A stretch of DNA of 27,598 nucleotides, taken from positions 1 through 27,598 of the forward strand of contig DJHE01000007.1 of assembly GCA_002432945.1 (NCBI GenBank), in the 5' to 3' direction. The DNA comes from Synergistaceae bacterium UBA5827 (GTDB lineage Bacteria > Synergistota > Synergistia > Synergistales > 79-D21). The notes under the pieces are model-generated. The model had not been told where the DNA came from, ran no database searches, and saw only the letters and a program-made list of their open reading frames with translations. A program made the translations under genes and the position numbers. The stretch's first letter is position 1, and every line of letters begins with the position of its first letter. Positions 22,286-27,598 of the stretch are shown here, piece after piece.

Positions 22286-24223
22286 TTACGCGCGCCTCGA
22301 TCCCCTGGGGTAATCGCCGGGACTCCGGAGAGGAGGCCCTTCCCATGATTCCTTTCCGGGTTCGGTTTCCATTCTTTCCGCTGCGAAATCCAGGGCCAGC
22401 CGAAGGAGAGCGTCCGCCTTCGGAACGCCCGTTTTCGGGTCGCACCCCCGCAATGCGTAATAGGCATCAAGCATGGCCTCGTGCCTGGCGAACTCTTCTT
22501 CGGCCCATTTCGATCCCACGAGATCCCACTTGACGGGGAAACGGTCATTCTTCCGGCGGATTCCCTGCCTGGCATTGAAAGCCATTTCCAACAGGTAAAC
22601 CCGGTCGGATGCGGCCTCCAGTTCGGCCTCGGTGTAGGGGACTCCCGTAGCGGCTTCAAGAAGAAGAGCTTCTCCCTTGAGCAGGGGATGGCTGGAAACG
22701 AGGGGTACCGCGCTCGCCCAGTTGTTCACTGCGCCCTTGCAGCGGCCGATCATGTCAGTCAGCGTGACGGCCCTCTCGGATATGAAAAGGGTCTCCACCG
22801 GGTCCGACACGGGGATGAAACCTTCCCTTATCAGCATGGGCCAGATTTCCGGGTCGTTTTCCCCGAAGGCCCAGCTGCGCCCTCGCAGGTGGTCGGCTCC
22901 CCGGGTCGACGTCGCATGGGCCAGGGCGAAGATACCGGCGGGGTGATGGCCTCGGCTCAGCCCCTTGACGTGGTAGCAGAAGTCCATCGCCTTGCCGCCG
23001 ACGATCCGGGCCAGGTTCAGCAGTCCCTCGGCGACGAGGTTCCCGAAACCCTGTCTTAGGGCGACCCTGTGGACCAGTTCGACCTGGGCGTCCGCGTTTT
23101 CCCAGGAAAGGTCCAGCCCTCCCGTTTCTTCGAGACCGAGGAGACCGTGTGCGAAAAGGTCCTTTGCAAGGGCGATGGCATTTCCCAGCCCGATCACGCA
23201 CATGCCGTACTTGTCCGCGAGGTTCTCCATCGTCATGATTGCCACGGGATCCGTCACGCCGCAGTTCGTCCCGAGGCAGTGCAGGCATTCGTGTTCCATG
23301 GCCTTTCCGATTTCACCGGCATAGGGCCCGGAAGGGATGCGGAAGACGTCCTTGCAGGGGACGACACAGCCCGCGCAGGCCGTTCGTCCCTCTTCATAAG
23401 CTTTCAGGGCTTCGGGAAGAAGCGCGCCTGGCGATTCACCCGGTCCGAGGTAACGTTCATTGTTCCGAAAGCCCGGAAACCACCGGACCATCCCGATATG
23501 GCTCCCGATGCGGGCGATCGTGTCGCGCTGGAAAGGGTCGTTCCTGAGGAAATCTCGATCGATCCCTGCCAGGGCCCGGAAAGTCTCCGGGTCCGCCAGG
23601 GAGGTATCGAGGCGGCCCCTCACGGCAACGGCGAGGAGGTTTTTTGAGCCCATGACCGCTCCGCTTCCCCGGGCGGCCGAGTTGTGCCGGTCAAAGATGA
23701 CGGAAGCGAAGCGGACGAGGTTTTCCCCTGCCTGCCCGATGGCGGCAATGGAGTATCCCGTACCGTATCTCTGCCGCAGCAGGTCGGTTTTTTCCCAGGT
23801 GGATGTCTGGACAAGGTCTGGAGCTTCCTCGAGCCGGGCGCCCATATCGTCAACGATGAGGAGGACGGGTTTGGGGGAAGCTCCCGTGAAGACGAACTGG
23901 TCGTACCCCGTCCGCTTCATGGAAAGGCCGAAGGCCCCTCCCGCGTTGCCGTCCCCCAGGATCCCGGAAAGTGGAGAAAGCGTACTCACCTGCACGCGGC
24001 TGGTGGAGGAAAGGGAGGTTCCCGTAAGCGGTCCCACGGCGAAAGCAAGGATGTTCCGAGGCCCGAGGGGATCGATGCCGGGGTCGACCCGGTCGAAAAG
24101 CACCCGGTCATTCAGGCCCCTGCCGCCAACAAAGCACCGGAGGACTTTGGGGTCGCTATCGCGCGTTTCCAGCCGCCCCTTCTCCAAGTCCACCCAGAGG
24201 GCCTTTCCGTTCCATCCGTCCAT
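22286..24223 (-). CDS. Aldehyde:ferredoxin oxidoreductase (tungsten type)
   Basis: This AOR-family enzyme oxidises aldehydes to acids, or reduces acids in reverse, using a tungsten bis-pterin cofactor and one 4Fe-4S cluster that passes electrons to ferredoxin. It has 645 residues, slightly above the ~605 of Pyrococcus AOR. The cluster ligands appear as Cys283, Cys286 and Cys290 (CAGCVVPC) and Cys495 (GRCKG), close to 288, 291, 295 and 494 in the archaeal enzyme. FVGGRGLNDRVLF and RGSGAVMGSKNLLAVAV are pterin-binding landmarks, and GADHLRG lies near residue 445. I start at the ATG at 24223 (AGGA 6 nt upstream), not 24292, because a perfect -10 box lies between them. Substrate is unknown; amino-acid-derived aldehydes are typical for fermenters. 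It has no co-transcribed partner here. Confidence 0.93.
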   Translation of the reverse strand: MDGWNGKALWVDLEKGRLETRDSDPKVLRCFVGGRGLNDRVLFDRVDPGIDPLGPRNILAFAVGPLTGTSLSSTSRVQVSTLSPLSGILGDGNAGGAFGLSMKRTGYDQFVFTGASPKPVLLIVDDMGARLEEAPDLVQTSTWEKTDLLRQRYGTGYSIAAIGQAGENLVRFASVIFDRHNSAARGSGAVMGSKNLLAVAVRGRLDTSLADPETFRALAGIDRDFLRNDPFQRDTIARIGSHIGMVRWFPGFRNNERYLGPGESPGALLPEALKAYEEGRTACAGCVVPCKDVFRIPSGPYAGEIGKAMEHECLHCLGTNCGVTDPVAIMTMENLADKYGMCVIGLGNAIALAKDLFAHGLLGLEETGGLDLSWENADAQVELVHRVALRQGFGNLVAEGLLNLARIVGGKAMDFCYHVKGLSRGHHPAGIFALAHATSTRGADHLRGRSWAFGENDPEIWPMLIREGFIPVSDPVETLFISERAVTLTDMIGRCKGAVNNWASAVPLVSSHPLLKGEALLLEAATGVPYTEAELEAASDRVYLLEMAFNARQGIRRKNDRFPVKWDLVGSKWAEEEFARHEAMLDAYYALRGCDPKTGVPKADALLRLALDFAAERMETEPGKESWEGPPLRSPGDYPRGSRRA

Positions 24224-24274
24224 GGGGATTCCTCGCTTTCTTCCCGCCAATTTAAACAACGGGAACGGATCTTC

Positions 24275-24280
24275 ATTATA
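24275..24280 (-). promoter_or_regulatory. -10 box for the aldehyde oxidoreductase gene
   Basis: A perfect TATAAT on the minus strand (24280-24275) would place the transcript start near 24268, 45 nt before the ATG at 24223. TTCAAC lies 15 nt upstream as a weak -35. The box lies downstream of the alternative ATG at 24292, which argues against that start. Confidence 0.45.
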
Positions 24281-24363
24281 AGGCCTCAACATGAAGTTGA
24301 ACGCGGCGATAGCCTGGTTTCGTTGTGAATGCGATGCGGCGGGCCCTGTTTTTGATGATGCTT

Positions 24364-24369
24364 TATAAT
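24364..24369 (+). promoter_or_regulatory. -10 box for the glgE-treS genes
   Basis: A perfect TATAAT on the plus strand would start transcription near 24376, about 29 nt before the glgE ATG. No good -35 hexamer lies 16-18 nt upstream (the bases are GC-rich), so an activator or alternative recognition may be needed. Confidence 0.4.
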
Positions 24370-24404
24370 GCTAATATGAATAGTTGCAGTGAGGGGTGAA
24401 AGGA

Positions 24405-26372
24405 ATGGACGGACGCGTTCGTGTCGTCATCGGGAAAGTCGAGCCGTGCGTCGAGGAGGGGGGACCTGTAAGGCGCTGCCCGGGGGAGGAAGTCCGTGTT
24501 TCTGCGGACGTGTTTTCCGACGGGCATGACGCAGTTCGTGCGGAACTTCTCTATCGCCCGGTAGCCCAGGAAGAATGGATCGCCGTCCCGATGGATTCAA
24601 TCGGGAACGATCGGTGGGAAGGCACATTCAGGGTTGAAGCCCGGGGAGAGGTCGTCTTTACCGTAAGGGCCTGGGTGGATCGCCTGGAGACGCTTCTTCG
24701 CGATCTCCGAAAGAAGGATCCCGGCCAGGTAGGGGAAGTCGATTGCAGGATCCTGGCAGAAGAAGTGCGAGAGATTTCCCTCCGGGCATCGGGAGGGGAC
24801 TCGCGGGCTCTTGAAAAAGCCGCAGCGGAACTGGAGGCATCAGGAAGCTTCCAGGAGGCGGACGGCATCCTCGGTCGCCCGGAAATCCTCCGGTGCTCCT
24901 GGTGCTACCCAGACCCCCATCTCGTTAGGCTGTTTCCGGAAAGCCGCAGCGTCACCGTCGAAAGGCGCAAGATGCGCTTCAGTTCCTGGTACGAGTTCTT
25001 CCCGCGTTCAGCCTGCCTGCCTTTCAGCCGGGAAGGGACGCTTCGAGAGGCTCGGCTGCGCCTGGGAGAGATTGCCCGAATGGGTTTCGACGTCGTTTAC
25101 CTGCCTCCCATCCATCCAATTGGGGCAAGCGGCCGCAAGGGTCGTAACAATACCCTGGTGGCAAAGCCGGGCGATCCGGGAAGCCCCTGGGCGATCGGTT
25201 CCGCCCTGGGAGGACACGACGCGGTCGACCCGGGACTTGGAACCCTGGATGACCTACGGGAGTTCCGGACCGAAGCGGAATCCCTCGGCATGGAGGTGGC
25301 CCTTGACTTGGCCTTCCAGTGTTCCCCCGATCACCCCTACATCCACGAGCATCCGGAGTGGTTCCGCTGGCGTCCTGACGGGTCGATCCAGTTTGCGGAA
25401 AACCCCCCGAAGAAATACGAGGACATCGTTCCCTTCAATTTCGAGACCCCGGGATGGAAGGCCCTCTGGGAAGAGCTTCTCCGGATCGTTCTGTTCTGGG
25501 TGGGGGAGGGATTCAGGGTTTTTCGCGTGGACAACCCCCATACGAAGCCCTTCGCCTTCTGGAAGTGGCTTATCGAAGAGGTGAAGCGGCGTGATCCCGA
25601 TGTCCTTTTCCTCGCTGAAGCTTTCACGAGGCCAAAGGTCATGAAAAAACTGGCCCGGATAGGCTTCTGCCAGTCTTATACCTACTTCACGTGGAGGAAT
25701 ACGCGGGAAGAACTGGAAAAATACATGCGAGAGCTGACCGAAAGCGACATGGCGGAGTATTTCCAGCCTAATTTCTGGCCCAACACACCGGACATCCTGC
25801 CGGAATTCCTTCAGTTCGGAGGACGCCCGGCATTCCTGATCCGGATGGTGCTGGCAGCGACTCTCTCGTCCTGCTGGGGCCTTTACGGACCGCCGTTCGA
25901 ACTTCTTGTTGGAGAAGCCTTGAACGGACGGGAAGAGTACCTGGATTCCGAGAAATTCGAGATAAAAACATGGGATTGGGACCAGCGGGGGAACCTCCGG
26001 GAAATGATCGCGCGCATGAACCGGATCCGCAGCCAGAACCCCGCACTGCAGGAAACGAGGAATATCCGTTTCCTGGAATGCGACAATGACAACATCATCG
26101 CTTTCCTGAAATCCACGGGCGACAACACGCTTCTCGTGGTGGTTTCCCTGGATCCGTTCCGCACCCAATCGTGCAACGTCAGGCTTCCCCTGCCGGAACT
26201 GGGAATGACGACGACCCAGCCTTTCATGCTCCATGACCTGCTGGGCGAGGAAAAGGTGATCTGGCACGGGGAGTGGAACAGCCTGGGGCTGGATCCGCAG
26301 GAACTCCCGGCCCGGATCTTCTCGATCCGCAAACACCTGAGGAGGGAGCATGACTTTGACTATTTTCTCTAG
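24405..26372 (+). CDS. glgE: Alpha-1,4-glucan:maltose-1-phosphate maltosyltransferase
   Basis: It extends alpha-1,4-glucan chains by transferring maltosyl units from alpha-maltose 1-phosphate, releasing phosphate (GH13_3). It has 655 residues, as usual for GlgE. The N-terminal part (to about 110) is the DUF3416-type beta domain. The catalytic barrel opens with SSWYEFFPRS (193-201), then YLPPIHPIGASGRKGRNNT (232-250). The nucleophile is Asp376 in FRVDNPHTK and the acid/base is Glu405 in FLAEAFTRP, corresponding to Asp394 and Glu423 of the Streptomyces enzyme. PFNFETPGWKALWEE is also characteristic. I start at ATG 24405 with GAGGGG 8 nt upstream; a GTG 9 nt earlier is an alternative. treS follows after 12 nt, which fits the GlgE route from trehalose via maltose and maltose 1-phosphate. 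Confidence 0.95.
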   Translation: MDGRVRVVIGKVEPCVEEGGPVRRCPGEEVRVSADVFSDGHDAVRAELLYRPVAQEEWIAVPMDSIGNDRWEGTFRVEARGEVVFTVRAWVDRLETLLRDLRKKDPGQVGEVDCRILAEEVREISLRASGGDSRALEKAAAELEASGSFQEADGILGRPEILRCSWCYPDPHLVRLFPESRSVTVERRKMRFSSWYEFFPRSACLPFSREGTLREARLRLGEIARMGFDVVYLPPIHPIGASGRKGRNNTLVAKPGDPGSPWAIGSALGGHDAVDPGLGTLDDLREFRTEAESLGMEVALDLAFQCSPDHPYIHEHPEWFRWRPDGSIQFAENPPKKYEDIVPFNFETPGWKALWEELLRIVLFWVGEGFRVFRVDNPHTKPFAFWKWLIEEVKRRDPDVLFLAEAFTRPKVMKKLARIGFCQSYTYFTWRNTREELEKYMRELTESDMAEYFQPNFWPNTPDILPEFLQFGGRPAFLIRMVLAATLSSCWGLYGPPFELLVGEALNGREEYLDSEKFEIKTWDWDQRGNLREMIARMNRIRSQNPALQETRNIRFLECDNDNIIAFLKSTGDNTLLVVVSLDPFRTQSCNVRLPLPELGMTTTQPFMLHDLLGEEKVIWHGEWNSLGLDPQELPARIFSIRKHLRREHDFDYFL

Positions 26373-26384
26373 GGAGGTGCCGGA

Positions 26385-27598
26385 ATGAACGGCTCGGACT
26401 CCCTCTGGTACAAGGACGCGGTCATCTACCAGCTTCACGTGAAGGCCTTCTGCGACAGCAACGATGACGGAATTGGGGATTTTACCGGGCTCACCCGAAA
26501 GCTGGATTACCTACGGGACCTGGGAGTGACGGCGCTTTGGCTCCTGCCTTTCTACCCTTCCCCCATGAGGGATGATGGATACGATATTGCGGATTATTAC
26601 GGGATCCACCCCGATTACGGGACCCTCAGGGATTTCAGGAATTTCCTGAAAGAAGCCCATTCACGGGGTTTCAAGGTGATCACCGAACTGGTCATCAACC
26701 ACACGTCCGACCAGCACGCCTGGTTCCAGCGGGCCAGACGGGCACGGCCGGGTTCTGTTGCAAGGGATTTCTACGTCTGGAGCGACGATCCCGGAAAATA
26801 TTCCGAGGCGCGGGTTATTTTCCAGGATTTCGAGACTTCCAACTGGACATGGGACCCGGTCGCGAAAGCCTACTATTGGCACAGGTTCTATTCGCACCAG
26901 CCTGACCTGAACTTCGACAACGTGCGGGTCAGGGAGGCCGTGCTGAAAGCGATGGACTTCTGGCTCGGGATGGGAGTCGATGGGTTGCGCCTCGACGCGG
27001 TTCCCTACCTTTTCGAGAGGGAAGGCACGAATTGCGAGAACCTTCCGGAAACTCACGAATTCCTGAAGCAGCTCCGGAGCCACGTGGACGAAAAATTCCA
27101 GGGACGGATGCTCCTGGCCGAAGCCAACCAGTGGCCTGAGGATGCCGTGGCCTATTTCGGCTACGGGGACGAATGCCACATGGCCTTTCACTTTCCCATC
27201 ATGCCGCGTATCTTCATGGCCTTATGGATGGAGAACAGCCATCCCGTCATCGACATCATGGACCAGACCCCGCCGATTCCCGACGTCAACCAGTGGGTCA
27301 TGTTCCTAAGGAACCACGACGAACTGACCCTGGAAATGGTGACCGACGAGGAACGGGACTACATGTACCGGACCTACGCCAAGGACCCGAGGGCCCGGAT
27401 CAACCTCGGGATCAGGCGCAGGCTTTTTCCTCTCATGCAGCAGAACCGCAGGAAAGTCGAACTCCTGAAGTTCATCCTGTTCTCGCTTCCGGGAACCCCT
27501 TGCCTTTACTACGGGGACGAGATAGGGATGGGGGATAACTATTTCCTCGGAGACCGGAACGGGGTCAGGACCCCGATGCAGTGGAGTCCAGACCGTAA
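26385..27598 (+). CDS. treS: Trehalose synthase / maltose alpha-D-glucosyltransferase (partial, 5' part)
   Basis: It interconverts trehalose and maltose by intramolecular transglucosylation (GH13_16). Only the first 404 codons are in the window and the frame is open to the right edge. WYKDAVIYQLHVKAF (8-22), DLGVTALWLLPF, the VINHTSDQH loop, GLRLDAVPYLFEREGTNCEN with nucleophile Asp204, LLAEANQWPEDAV with acid/base Glu246, and FLRNHDELTLEMV with Asp312 are all present. The last two with YRTYAKDPRARINLGIRRR are TreS-specific rather than general amylase. The ATG at 26385 has GGGAGG 7 nt before it, 12 nt after glgE. In several lineages treS is fused to a maltokinase; whether that is so here is beyond the window. 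Confidence 0.95.
   Translation, partial: MNGSDSLWYKDAVIYQLHVKAFCDSNDDGIGDFTGLTRKLDYLRDLGVTALWLLPFYPSPMRDDGYDIADYYGIHPDYGTLRDFRNFLKEAHSRGFKVITELVINHTSDQHAWFQRARRARPGSVARDFYVWSDDPGKYSEARVIFQDFETSNWTWDPVAKAYYWHRFYSHQPDLNFDNVRVREAVLKAMDFWLGMGVDGLRLDAVPYLFEREGTNCENLPETHEFLKQLRSHVDEKFQGRMLLAEANQWPEDAVAYFGYGDECHMAFHFPIMPRIFMALWMENSHPVIDIMDQTPPIPDVNQWVMFLRNHDELTLEMVTDEERDYMYRTYAKDPRARINLGIRRRLFPLMQQNRRKVELLKFILFSLPGTPCLYYGDEIGMGDNYFLGDRNGVRTPMQWSPDR

Noticed and set aside
25254..26438. 394-codon minus-strand open frame opposite glgE and the treS start
   Set aside because: It is fully antisense to genes with clear catalytic motifs, has no ribosome site, and gives no recognisable product.

Overview
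The window reads as chromosome from a GC-rich, diderm, anaerobic bacterium. A tungsten-type aldehyde:ferredoxin oxidoreductase and a DUF362 ferredoxin-like protein point to anaerobic metabolism. A full set of lipid A aminoarabinose (L-Ara4N) genes implies lipopolysaccharide. Together with a DUF4127 protein and a BMP-type nucleoside transporter, this suggests Synergistota or a relative; that placement is inference, since no rRNA or marker gene is present. Genes are packed tightly, most have strong GGAGG-type ribosome sites, and many use GTG or TTG starts. I see no mobile elements, tRNAs, rRNAs or CRISPR arrays.

Layout. Positions 1-538 are essentially non-coding, with a possible leader or attenuator just before the first gene. 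Positions 539-7004 (+) hold a secreted DUF4127 protein and a complete BMP-family ABC importer: binding protein, fused double ATPase and two permeases. Facing it is gpt (7001-7492, -), a purine phosphoribosyltransferase, so import and salvage of purines is a coherent reading. Positions 7585-10629 (+) carry an HD-domain hydrolase, dgkA, a fumarylacetoacetate-hydrolase-family enzyme and corA.

Positions 10633-18560 (-) are the centrepiece: a seven-gene, translationally coupled operon for making L-Ara4N and attaching it to lipid A. In transcription order it is arnT, arnB, arnC, an ArnA formyltransferase gene, an ArnA decarboxylase gene, arnD, ugd. The two ArnA activities, fused in enterobacteria, are separate genes overlapping by 4 nt. 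No ArnE/ArnF flippase is present. A run of nine G lies inside the decarboxylase gene.

Positions 18695-27598 hold a class I/II aminotransferase (+), a DUF362 4Fe-4S protein (-), an AlaX-type alanyl-tRNA editing protein (+), an aldehyde:ferredoxin oxidoreductase (-), then glgE and the first 404 codons of treS (+), two steps of the GlgE alpha-glucan pathway. Hairpin terminators sit between the convergent pairs, and consensus-like -10 boxes sit in the divergent gaps.

Residue assignments come from reading the translations and from remembered family motifs. No database search was made.
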